Assembly (NCBI GenBank): GCA_964492485.1
Contig: CAZBKM010000011.1
Location: 1-64,000 of the forward strand
Direction: 5' to 3'
DNA from: UBA5336 sp964492485
GTDB lineage: Bacteria; Pseudomonadota; Alphaproteobacteria; Caulobacterales; Hyphomonadaceae
DNA length: 64,000 nucleotides
The notes beneath the pieces were generated by a model. That model made no database searches, was not told the origin of the DNA, and saw nothing but the letters and a program-made list of their open reading frames with translations. Positions within the stretch are counted from its first letter, which is position 1. The number at the start of each line of letters is the position of its first letter. A program made the translations under genes and the position numbers. Of the stretch, positions 17,295-26,000 are shown piece by piece.

Positions 17295-19148
17295 TCAGGC
17301 AGCGCTGACCAGATCAAGAACGGCGTCGCCATACTGCGCCACCTTTCGTTCCCCCACGCCTGCGAGTCCCAGAAGCTGGGCCGGGCGGTCCGGACGGGTC
17401 CGGGCGATTTCCAGCAGGGTACGGTCGGGAAAGATCACATAGGAGGGCACGCCGCGCGCGACCGCCAGGTCCCGGCGCCATTCGCGCAGGCGCTCGAACA
17501 GTTCCCGATCGGCTTTGCTGAGATCCGACGCCAGGTCTGCGGTGGAGGCGCGTCCACGCGCTTCACCTCTGCCGCCGCGTCGTCCGCTGACCGGACTGGT
17601 GCGCAGGCGAAGGGTGAGCTCGCCGCGCCACAGGGCGCGCACGGCATCGGCATCGCCCAGTTGCAGCGCGGGCCGCAGGGGCTCGCCGCCCTCGCGCAAC
17701 AGATCGCGGAACAGCAGGCCATCCAGCACGGCCTGCCAGCCCGAAACCGGGAGGTCGGCGCCGCGGCCATAGGTGCTGAGATCGGTGAGGGTCAGGTCCA
17801 ACGCGTCCTTCGCCTCGCCACGCAGGTGGCGAACGATCCGTGTGCGTCCCATTCGCTCGCCGGTCCGCCGGACGGCGGCCGTAGCGAGTTGGGCCGCAAT
17901 GGTGACGTCGGCCCTCTCCGGCCGGTCAGACCGGCATAGATCGCACACCCCGCAGGGCGCAGCATCGGTCTCGCCGAAATAGCGGCGCACCGCCTGGCGT
18001 CTGCAGTCGAGCCCGTCGAGAAAGGCAAAGAGCTGGCGGGTCTTTCGGACCTGTACCTGCCGGACCGCGGCCTCGGCCTCGCCTTCATGGGTCCAGTTCA
18101 GCGCCCGTCGCAGATCAACCGGACCGTAGAGGCAGATACCTTCTGCCGGAGCGCCGTCGCGCCCGGCGCGGCCGACTTCTTGCCAATAGGCTTCGATCGT
18201 CTTTGGGGGGTCGGCATGGATGACGAAACGCACATCGGGCTTGTCGATCCCCATGCCGAACGCGACCGTCGCACACATGACGAGACCGTCTTCCTGCAGG
18301 AAGCGCCGTTGGCGCTCGGCCCGGTCGGCGGCTTCCAGCCCCGCATGATAGGCCAGCGCGGGAATACCCCGCTCGACGAGGCTGGCTGCGAGTTGCTCCG
18401 TGCCGTCACGGGTGGCCGCATAGACGATGCCGGATTGGCCGGCGCGCGCCTGGACGAGCGCAGCCACACGCGCAGCGCGGTCGCCGGCCTTCGGTTCGGC
18501 AGACAGGGTCAAATTCGGGCGGTCGAAGCTTGCCAGGTGCAGTTTCGGGTCGGTGAGGTCGAGCTGACGCAGAATGTCGTGCCGTGTCCGATCATCTGCC
18601 GTGGCGGTGAGCGCCAGACGCGGCACGCCCGGGAACAATGCTTTCAGACGGCCCAGCGCCCTGTAGTCCGGGCGGAAATCGTGGCCCCATTGGCTGACGC
18701 AATGGGCTTCGTCGATGGCGATCAGCGACAGGTCCACCTCGCGCGCCAGACGCTCGCCGAGCCGTGTGGCCAGCGCTTCCGGTGAGACGTAGAGCATGTC
18801 CATCTCGCCGCGGGCGGCGGCGGCGATGGCGTCCTCACGCGCCGCCAGGTCCATCGAGCTGTCCAGGCGTTCCGCTCTGAGCCCCAAATCGCGCAGCGCG
18901 TTCACCTGGTCGGCCATCAGCGCGATCAGTGGCGAGACGACAAGCCCGACCCCCGACCGGAGGATCGCCGGGATCTGGAAGCAGAGCGACTTTCCGCCGC
19001 CGGTCGGCAGCACCGCCAGCAGGTCGTGACCCGCAAGGGCATCTTCGATCACCGCCGCCTGCAGGCCGCGGAACTCATCGAAGCCATACACCCGCTTGAG
19101 AAGCGCGCGGGCGGTGTCGAGGCTGGGTGGGGGCGCGGCGCAGTCCAT
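17295..19148 (-). CDS. recQ: ATP-dependent DNA helicase RecQ
   Basis: This is a 617-residue 3'-5' superfamily 2 helicase for recombination and replication-fork repair. The Walker A PTGGGKS is at 48-54, the DEAH box sits in DEAHCVSQWGHDFRPDYR, and motif VI in QEVGRAGRDG. The RQC zinc ligands are visible as C-x(n)-CGVCDLC, and an HRDC domain occupies about residues 545-610 (ERLREWRRDLA...GVGERKVAQYGDAVL). The ATG at 19148 has no strong Shine-Dalgarno but matches the usual family N-terminus before YGFDEFRGLQ. It is divergent from the PHP gene and convergent with the 49-residue gene across repeat B6. Confidence 0.95.
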   Translation of the reverse strand: MDCAAPPPSLDTARALLKRVYGFDEFRGLQAAVIEDALAGHDLLAVLPTGGGKSLCFQIPAILRSGVGLVVSPLIALMADQVNALRDLGLRAERLDSSMDLAAREDAIAAAARGEMDMLYVSPEALATRLGERLAREVDLSLIAIDEAHCVSQWGHDFRPDYRALGRLKALFPGVPRLALTATADDRTRHDILRQLDLTDPKLHLASFDRPNLTLSAEPKAGDRAARVAALVQARAGQSGIVYAATRDGTEQLAASLVERGIPALAYHAGLEAADRAERQRRFLQEDGLVMCATVAFGMGIDKPDVRFVIHADPPKTIEAYWQEVGRAGRDGAPAEGICLYGPVDLRRALNWTHEGEAEAAVRQVQVRKTRQLFAFLDGLDCRRQAVRRYFGETDAAPCGVCDLCRSDRPERADVTIAAQLATAAVRRTGERMGRTRIVRHLRGEAKDALDLTLTDLSTYGRGADLPVSGWQAVLDGLLFRDLLREGGEPLRPALQLGDADAVRALWRGELTLRLRTSPVSGRRGGRGEARGRASTADLASDLSKADRELFERLREWRRDLAVARGVPSYVIFPDRTLLEIARTRPDRPAQLLGLAGVGERKVAQYGDAVLDLVSAA

Positions 19149-19323
19149 CGACGGAGGGAAAGCGGAGTCGGGCCGCCCTGAAAAGGGCCAAGCAACCGGG
19201 TGTCGGAAGAAACAATTAAATCACAGATTGAGATACGAAGTAAGTAGTCGAAATTTCGATGCGTCGTCATCTGTACGTCATGCAGATTTCGCATGAAACG
19301 AGCGAAGCAATATCGGAATTGTC

Positions 19324-20547
19324 ATGAAAACGTCTTCTGTCTTTGCCGGTGCGATCCTGTTTCTCGGCGCCTGTGCCGTCGCGAATGTGGCCACCACGCG
19401 CACCACGGACGCCCAGAGTGTGGGCACGTCGGCCGCGACAGCGGTACATGCCCATCCCCATGCCCCGCTCGTGGCCGCGCGCGAGCTGAATTTCCCGGAC
19501 CTTCCCGACGGGCGGACCGTCCTGGCGGTCGACCTGCACACGCACAGCGTCTTTTCCGACGGCCATGTCTGGCCGACGGTGCGGACCTGGGAGGCGGAGA
19601 AGGATGCCCTGGACGCGCTGGCGATCACGGAGCATCTCGAGTATCAGCCCCACAGCGCCGACATTCCCCACCCGGACCGCAACCGGGCCTACCAGATCGC
19701 CGTGGAAAGCGCGGCCCGGATGCCCGATGCGCGCCTGTTGATCATTCCCGGCGCCGAGATCACGCGGGGCTTTCCGCCAGGGCATGTGAATGCGGTCTTC
19801 ATCGAGGATGCCAATCCGCTTCTGACCATACAGTCGCGCAGCGAGGACAACATCACGAATGCGCGCGAAGCGCTGACGCTCGCCCGCGACCAGGGGGCCT
19901 TCGTGTTCTGGAACCATCCGGCCTGGCCACGCGACTTCCCCAGCGGTGTCCTCGAGGTTCCCGCCGAGCAGCAGGCGCTTCTCGACGAAGGGTTGATCCG
20001 CGGGATCGAGGTGGCCAACGGCCAGTACCTCTCGGAAGAGGCGCTTCAGGTCGCCCTCGACAACGAGCTGACCATCCTCGGCACGTCCGACATTCACGGG
20101 CTGATCGACTACGATTACGACCTTGCTGCGGGTGAACACCGCACGGTGACGCTGGTCCTGGCGGAGGAACGCAGTCCCGAGGCGACCCGGAACGCCCTGA
20201 TGGCCGGCGAGACGGTCGCCCTTTACGACCGGCAGATCGTCGGCCGCCCGGCCCAGATCGAGGCACTGCTGGACGGGGTGCTGTCGCTGGACGTGGGCGA
20301 TGTGCGGCGCGGCTCGACGGTGCGCTTCGTGACGGTGCGCAACACCGCGCCGATTCCGTTCCTTCTGCGGAATGTGGGTCCGCGCCACTTTTCGAACAGT
20401 TCCGACGTCTTCGTGGTCCCCGCCCATGGAGAGATCGAGCTCACCCTGACGGACTCGCCCGATCCCGGCGCAGTGGTGCTGGATCTGGAGGTTCTCAACG
20501 CGCTGATCGCGCCACGCACCCACCCGACCTTCCAGCTTGCGCCCTGA
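19324..20547 (+). CDS. exported PHP-domain metal-dependent phosphoesterase-like protein
   Basis: This 407-residue protein starts with an export signal ending in the lipobox-like LFLGAC (cysteine about residue 17), so it may be a lipoprotein. The PHP core is clear: LHTHSVFSDG (metal ligands), AITEHLEY, PGAEITRG, FWNHPAWP and GTSDIHGLID. The family hydrolyses phosphate esters with a trinuclear metal site, and exported members are of uncertain substrate. The C-terminal about 100 residues form a beta-rich domain. No good Shine-Dalgarno precedes the ATG. It is divergent from recQ, and the 175-bp gap is AT-richer than its surroundings (palindrome CGAAATTTCG at 19250). Confidence 0.83.
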   Translation: MKTSSVFAGAILFLGACAVANVATTRTTDAQSVGTSAATAVHAHPHAPLVAARELNFPDLPDGRTVLAVDLHTHSVFSDGHVWPTVRTWEAEKDALDALAITEHLEYQPHSADIPHPDRNRAYQIAVESAARMPDARLLIIPGAEITRGFPPGHVNAVFIEDANPLLTIQSRSEDNITNAREALTLARDQGAFVFWNHPAWPRDFPSGVLEVPAEQQALLDEGLIRGIEVANGQYLSEEALQVALDNELTILGTSDIHGLIDYDYDLAAGEHRTVTLVLAEERSPEATRNALMAGETVALYDRQIVGRPAQIEALLDGVLSLDVGDVRRGSTVRFVTVRNTAPIPFLLRNVGPRHFSNSSDVFVVPAHGEIELTLTDSPDPGAVVLDLEVLNALIAPRTHPTFQLAP

Positions 20548-20572
20548 GCCGCGTCTTTCCTTACGTCAGGTC

Positions 20573-20601
20573 GGGACATTGCGCGGTTCGATCCCTATAC
20601 T
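20573..20601 (+). promoter_or_regulatory. putative promoter of the aldehyde dehydrogenase gene
   Basis: GGGACA (20573-20578), a 17-nt spacer and TATACT (20596-20601) lie about 44 nt before the ATG. The -10 matches TATAAT at four of six positions and the -35 is partial. Confidence 0.38.
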
Positions 20602-20644
20602 CTAGACAAGAGCGTAAGCCGCGATGCAAAGGGAGGCCGACACC

Positions 20645-22081
20645 ATGAAGGATTATCTAAAGTTTTATATCAACGGCGAATGGGTTGATCCCGTGGAGCC
20701 GCGCACGCTCGAGGTGGAAAACCCAGCGACGGAAGAACCCTTCGCCCGGATCTCGCTCGGCTCGGCCGCTGACGTCGACAAGGCTGTCGCCGCAGCACGA
20801 AAGGCGTTTGAGTCCTTTTCCCAGACATCGGTCGATTACCGTGCAGAGCTCATCGACAAGATCGTCGAGGGGTACAAGGCTCGGCTGGGCGACCTCGCGG
20901 AGGTCATTTCCGACGAGATGGGCGCGCCCATGTGGCTGGCGAACGCGGCACAGGCTCCGGCCGGCATGGGGCATTTCGCGAGCATGAGCCAGATCGTGCG
21001 CAACTACGCGTTCGAGGAGACCCGTGGCAACACGGTCCTGCGCAAGGAGCCGATCGGGGTCTGCGGCTTCATCACGCCCTGGAACTGGCCGGCAAACCAG
21101 ATCGCCTGCAAGGTGGCCCCGGCCATCGCGGCTGGCTGTACCATGGTGCTGAAGCCGTCGGAAATCGCGCCGCTGGACGCGATGATCGTGGCGGAGATCC
21201 TGCACGACGCCGGTGTTCCCGCCGGCGTGTTCAACCTGGTCAATGGCGACGGGCCGGGCGTGGGCGCCTACATGTCCCAACATCCGGGCATCGACATGAT
21301 GAGCTTCACCGGGTCGACCCGGGCCGGCGTGCTGGTGTCCCAGGCGGCGGCCCCCACGGTGAAGCGGGTGGCGCTGGAACTCGGTGGCAAGTCGCCCAAC
21401 ATCATTCTTCCGGACGCAGATCTGAAGAAGGCCGTGGGTGGCGGTGTCATCTCGATGATGATGAATTCCGGCCAGTCCTGTAACGCGCCGTCGCGCATGT
21501 TCGTGCATCGCGACCAGCGCGATGAGGCGGTCGCAATCGCGAAGGCCACCGCGGAGTCGGTCAAGGTCGCCATGCCCCGCGAGGGCGACCGGGGGTCCAT
21601 CGGTCCGATCTCCAATGCCCGCCAGTACCAGAAGGTCCAGGATCTGATCCAAACTGGTATCGATGAGGGCGCAACCCTCGTCGCCGGCGGCCCCGGTCGC
21701 CCGGAAGGCATGAACAAGGGCTATTTTGCCCGGCCGACGGTCTTTGCCGATGTCACCAATGACATGACCATCGCCCGCGAGGAGATCTTCGGTCCCGTGC
21801 TCTGCATGCTGTCCTATGACGACGAGGAGCACGCCCTGCAAATGGCCAATGACACCGAATATGGCCTGTCGGGCTATGTGTCCGGCAGCGATCCGGACAA
21901 GGTGCGCCACGTCGCCAACCGAATCCGGGCGGGACAGATTCTCGTCAACGGCGCAGGCCCCGACTTCCAGAACGCGCCCTTCGGCGGCTACAAGCAGTCG
22001 GGCAATGGCCGGGAGTGGGGTGTGTTCGGCCTTGACGAATTCCTTGAGATCAAGGGTATGACCGGCTCCATGGCCGGCTAG
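20645..22081 (+). CDS. NAD(P)-dependent aldehyde dehydrogenase family protein
   Basis: This 478-residue cytosolic enzyme oxidises an aldehyde to the acid. The catalytic pair is visible: general base E245 in LELGGKSPN and nucleophile C279 in NSGQSCNAPSRM. GFITPWNWP and FTGSTRAG bind the cofactor. The physiological aldehyde is unknown. A betaine-aldehyde role is possible but not supported, since this genome makes betaine from glycine. The ATG at 20645 follows GGGAGG (20630-20635). The TAG stop is part of repeat A4. Confidence 0.93.
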   Translation: MKDYLKFYINGEWVDPVEPRTLEVENPATEEPFARISLGSAADVDKAVAAARKAFESFSQTSVDYRAELIDKIVEGYKARLGDLAEVISDEMGAPMWLANAAQAPAGMGHFASMSQIVRNYAFEETRGNTVLRKEPIGVCGFITPWNWPANQIACKVAPAIAAGCTMVLKPSEIAPLDAMIVAEILHDAGVPAGVFNLVNGDGPGVGAYMSQHPGIDMMSFTGSTRAGVLVSQAAAPTVKRVALELGGKSPNIILPDADLKKAVGGGVISMMMNSGQSCNAPSRMFVHRDQRDEAVAIAKATAESVKVAMPREGDRGSIGPISNARQYQKVQDLIQTGIDEGATLVAGGPGRPEGMNKGYFARPTVFADVTNDMTIAREEIFGPVLCMLSYDDEEHALQMANDTEYGLSGYVSGSDPDKVRHVANRIRAGQILVNGAGPDFQNAPFGGYKQSGNGREWGVFGLDEFLEIKGMTGSMAG

Positions 22082-22187
22082 GGCGTTTCCACGCGAGGCG
22101 GGAGCCGTTTCGTGTAAGGAAAATGCCCTAAGAACGAGACTCTGGCGCATCTTGAAGGACTGCGATTGACTTGAGGATGCGCCAGAC
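22079..22187. repeat. intergenic repeat family A, copy A4
   Basis: TAGGGCGTTTCCACGCGAG, GTAAGGAAAATGCCC and the hairpin TCTGGCGCATCTTGAAG...TTGAGGATGCGCCAGA (nearly perfect arms) make a full but diverged family-A copy. Its first three bases are the TAG stop of the aldehyde dehydrogenase. Confidence 0.83.
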
Positions 22188-22349
22188 GTTTTGCGGGATG
22201 CGGGTCCGCACCGATTGGGAGACGCCCCTGCGTCCGGGGGGGCGTCCCGTGTTTCTTCGGTCACGTGACCGTTATTACTCTGGCGTTCAGGTCGACCTAG
22301 GTAGTGTTGGGACGGGCGAAGGCCCGTGACCAACTGGTGGAGGCGCCCG

Positions 22350-22907
22350 ATGAAGACGACTTATGCTGCACTTGCCCTCGCCCTGCTGACGCTGGGCGCC
22401 TGCTCGACGATGACGCCGTATCAGGTCGCTGGTGAGGGTCGATACGGCTACAGCGAGCAGCAGATCGAAGATCGGCGCTGGCGTGTCAGCTTTGCGGGCA
22501 ACAGTCTGACCGACCGCAAGACCGTGGAAACCTACCTTCTCTACCGGGCGGCCGAGCTGACCTTCCAGGAAGGCTTCCAGCATTTCCGTGTGGTCCAGCG
22601 CCAGACCGACGAGGACAGCGACTATATTGCCACGGGGTTCTCGCACGCGCCCTATTATTCCGGCTTTCACTGCAGCTACGCGTTTTACGGTGCCTACGGT
22701 CCCTACGGCTATCCCCGCCATCCCCGCGCCTTTGATCCTTTCGGGTACGGCTTCGGCGCACCGGATTATCGCGAGATCGTCCGCTATGAGGCGAGCGCCG
22801 AGATCCTCATGGGCCGAGGCGATACGCCGGAGGATGACCCGGCCGTCTTCAACGCCAGTGAAGTACTTGAAAACCTGGCTGGCCAGATCCAGCGACCCGA
22901 ATCCTAG
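22350..22907 (+). CDS. small lipoprotein, CC0125/CC1285-like family
   Basis: This is a 185-residue lipoprotein. The signal peptide MKTTYAALALALLTLGAC ends in lipobox LGAC with lipidated C18. The mature part begins PYQVAGEGRYGYSEQQIEDR, followed by VSFAGNSLTDRKTVETYLLYRAAELT, a pattern I recall from Caulobacterales lipoproteins of this family. An aromatic, Gly/Tyr-rich stretch lies near residues 105-140 (FYGAYGPYGYPRHPR). It is presumably anchored to the outer membrane. The function is unknown. GGTGGAGG lies 8-10 nt before the ATG. Confidence 0.82.
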   Translation: MKTTYAALALALLTLGACSTMTPYQVAGEGRYGYSEQQIEDRRWRVSFAGNSLTDRKTVETYLLYRAAELTFQEGFQHFRVVQRQTDEDSDYIATGFSHAPYYSGFHCSYAFYGAYGPYGYPRHPRAFDPFGYGFGAPDYREIVRYEASAEILMGRGDTPEDDPAVFNASEVLENLAGQIQRPES

Positions 22908-22948
22908 GCGCCTGCCCCTGCCAGCGATGGCGGATCGCAGGACGGGTG

Positions 22949-22976
22949 TCACGCGGGTGCTCGAAAGCCCGCGTGA
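22949..22976 (+). terminator. strong hairpin between lipoprotein and gdhZ
   Basis: TCACGCGGG (22949-22957) pairs perfectly with CCCGCGTGA (22968-22976), with a small internal loop and CGAA at the tip. There is no T-run after it, so it may be a Rho-independent terminator of poor quality or an RNA stability element. Confidence 0.4.
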
Positions 22977-23019
22977 ATCCGGCTAGGGTCTGCCGGTCAT
23001 AGCCAGACCAGGGGGCACC

Positions 23020-26000
23020 ATGTCCGCCGATGAGCCCGGTCCCGCTGGGGACCTGCGCGACCAGCTTTTCGCCCAGTTCCGCAGCGAAGCGGAGAATGAG
23101 AACATCGCAAATCTCGGCGCCGGCGACCTGGAAGCGTTGGCGGAGGCGCTCTGGTCCCTCGTCGCGGATGGGCCGGGTGACGGGTCAAGGGTGCGGGTAC
23201 GGACCGCACTGGGGGCAGGCGGGCGGGCGCTGCAGAGATCGGTTCTGGAGGTCGTCGGGCCAGACATGCCCTTCCTGGTCGATTCGCTGCTGCATGAATG
23301 CGCTGCCCATGGATTGGACGTCATCGCCCTGTTCCACCCGATCCTTGGCGATAGGGAGCGGCGGCGTGTCTCGACCATTCAGATCCACCTGCCGCTCCTG
23401 TCCGATTCGGAACGCTCGGCGCTGGAGGCGGGTGCGCGCACAACGCTGGCGCAGATTTCCCGAGCCGTGTCCGACCATATCGCCATGCGCGAGGCGATGC
23501 AGTCGGAAATCTCCGAACTGGCCGCCCAGCCGCATCTGGACGCGGCCGACCAGTCAGAGGCCGTGGCGTTCCTGAACTGGCTGGTCGACGAGCATTTCGT
23601 TTTCCTGGGCAAGCGGACCTATGAGTTTCCCCGCGATGCTGCCGGGAACGTGCTTCCCGAAGAGCCGGACATGGTCGAAGGCTCCAATCTGGGTCTCCTG
23701 CGCGACGAAAGCCTCAACGTCCTTGCCCGGACCAGCGAACCGGCCGTGTTGACTCCGGAAATCGGCGCGTTTCTGCAGCGCCCCGATCCGCTGATCATTT
23801 CCAAGTCGACGCTGATAAGCCGGGTCCACCGCCGGGTGTTCGCCGACTATGTCGGGATCAAGCATTACGACGAACAGGGCCGGGTGAAGGGCGAGACCCG
23901 TTTTCTCGGCCTGTTTACGGCCGAGGCCTATAATGAGCCGGTCCGGGCGATCCCGCTGGTGAGGCAGCGCGTCCAGCGCGTTCTCGAGGCGTCCGGGGCC
24001 GTTGCGGGCGGGCACGACGCCAAGGCGCTGACCAATCTCCTGGAAACCTGGCCGCGCGACGAACTGTTCCAGGCCGACAGCGAGACCCTGACCCCGATCC
24101 TGCTGGGAGCACTGCACCTGGTGGGGCGCCCTCGCACCCGGCTGTTCCTGCGCCGCGACGAGTTCGACCGCTTCGTGACCGCCATCGTTTACGTTCCGCG
24201 GGAGTCCTATGACACGCGCCTGCGCCAGCAGATGACCGCGATCCTCGAGACGGCCTTCGATGGAGAGGTGACCTATTTCGAGCCGCGCTTCGAGGCCACG
24301 CCGCTGACGCGGGTTCATTTCAATATCGCATTGAAGCCTGACCATCCCGAACCGGACCCCGACACGCTGGAAGCGCGGATCGCCCGTCAGGCGCGCACAT
24401 GGGATGAGGCATTCCGATCCCTGGTTGCGTCGGCCAACCTGCCAGAAGCGGTCGCCGAGGGGGCGCTCTGCTTTCGTGGTGCGTTCAATGCCGCCTATCG
24501 CGAAGCGTTTACTCCGGAAACCGCGCTCGACGATGTGCGCGCCTTGTCTGCGCTGCGCCCCGAGGCACCGGTCTCGCTGTCGGCCTCGCGGACTGCGGGC
24601 GCACCGGAGACCAGCATCGAGGCCAAGATCTATTCCCGCGCCGATGCCATCCCGCTCTCCCAATGCGTGCCGGTGTTCGAGAATATGGGCCTCTTCGTGG
24701 AATTCGAGACGGGCTATCCCATACGCCCCGGCCAGAAGCCGTCTGAAGAGGCGCCCGACGTCTACTGGGTCCATGCCCTGTCCATGCACACCAGCGACGG
24801 CCGGCCCCTGGACGTGGCCGCGGTGGCGGAGACGTTCGAGGCGGCGTTCGTTGCGGTTTGGGACGGCCGCGCGGAGAATGACGGCTTCAATCGTCTCATC
24901 CTGACGGCCGGCGCGACCTGGCGGGAGGCCGCACTGGTGCGGGCCCTTTGCGGGTATCGCAGCCAGTCCGGAATGGATCCGGCCCGACAGACGCAGATCG
25001 ACGCGCTCAACGCCCATCCCGACCTGGCGTGCCGACTGCTGGCCCTGTTCCATGCCCGCTTCGATCCGTCCCGAGGGGAGGAGCTGACGGCCCGGGCCGC
25101 CACGTGCGCCGCGCTGCGCGCAGAGATCGAAACGGGGCTGGAACGGGTCGCCGCCCTGGATGATGACCGTGTGATAAGGCGCCTGGCGGACCTGATCATG
25201 GTTCTGCAACGGACCAATTTCTACCAGAAGGGGCCGGACGGCGGCCCGCGGCCGACGATTGCGGTCAAGGTGGCCAGCCGCGAGATCGATCTGTTGCCGG
25301 ATCCCAAGCCGTTTCGTGAGATCTTCGTGGCCAGTCCGACCGTGGAGGGCGTGCACTGTCGTTTTGCACCGGTCGCGCGCGGCGGCCTGCGCTGGTCGGA
25401 CCGGCGCGACGACTACCGCACCGAAGTGCTCGGCCTGGTAAAGGCGCAACAGGTGAAGAATGCCGTGATCGTGCCGGCGGGTGCGAAGGGCGGCTTCTTT
25501 CCCAAGCAACTTCCCCAGGGTGGTTCGAGGGAAGCGGTCAGGGAAGCGGGAATCGCGGCCTACCGGGATTATGTCACCGCCCTGATCGAGCTGACGGACA
25601 ATCTGGTGGACGGGCGCGTGGTTCATCCCCGTGACACCGTCGTATGGGACGGTGAGGATCCGTATCTGGTGGTGGCCGCAGACAAGGGCACGGCAACCTT
25701 TTCCGATATTGCCAACGAGATCAGCGAGGGGCAGGGATTCTGGCTGGGCGATGCCTTCGCTTCGGGCGGATCGGCGGGTTACGATCACAAGAAGATGGGA
25801 ATTACCGCCAGGGGGGCCTGGGAAGCGGTAAAGCGTCACTTCCGGGAAATGGGGAAGGACATACAGTCCGAACCGTTCACCGTGATCGGCGTTGGGGACA
25901 TGTCGGGCGACGTGTTCGGCAACGGGATGTTGCTGTCGCGCAAGATCAGGCTGCTGGCGGCGTTCAACCACCTGCACATCTTTATCGACCCCGACCCCCA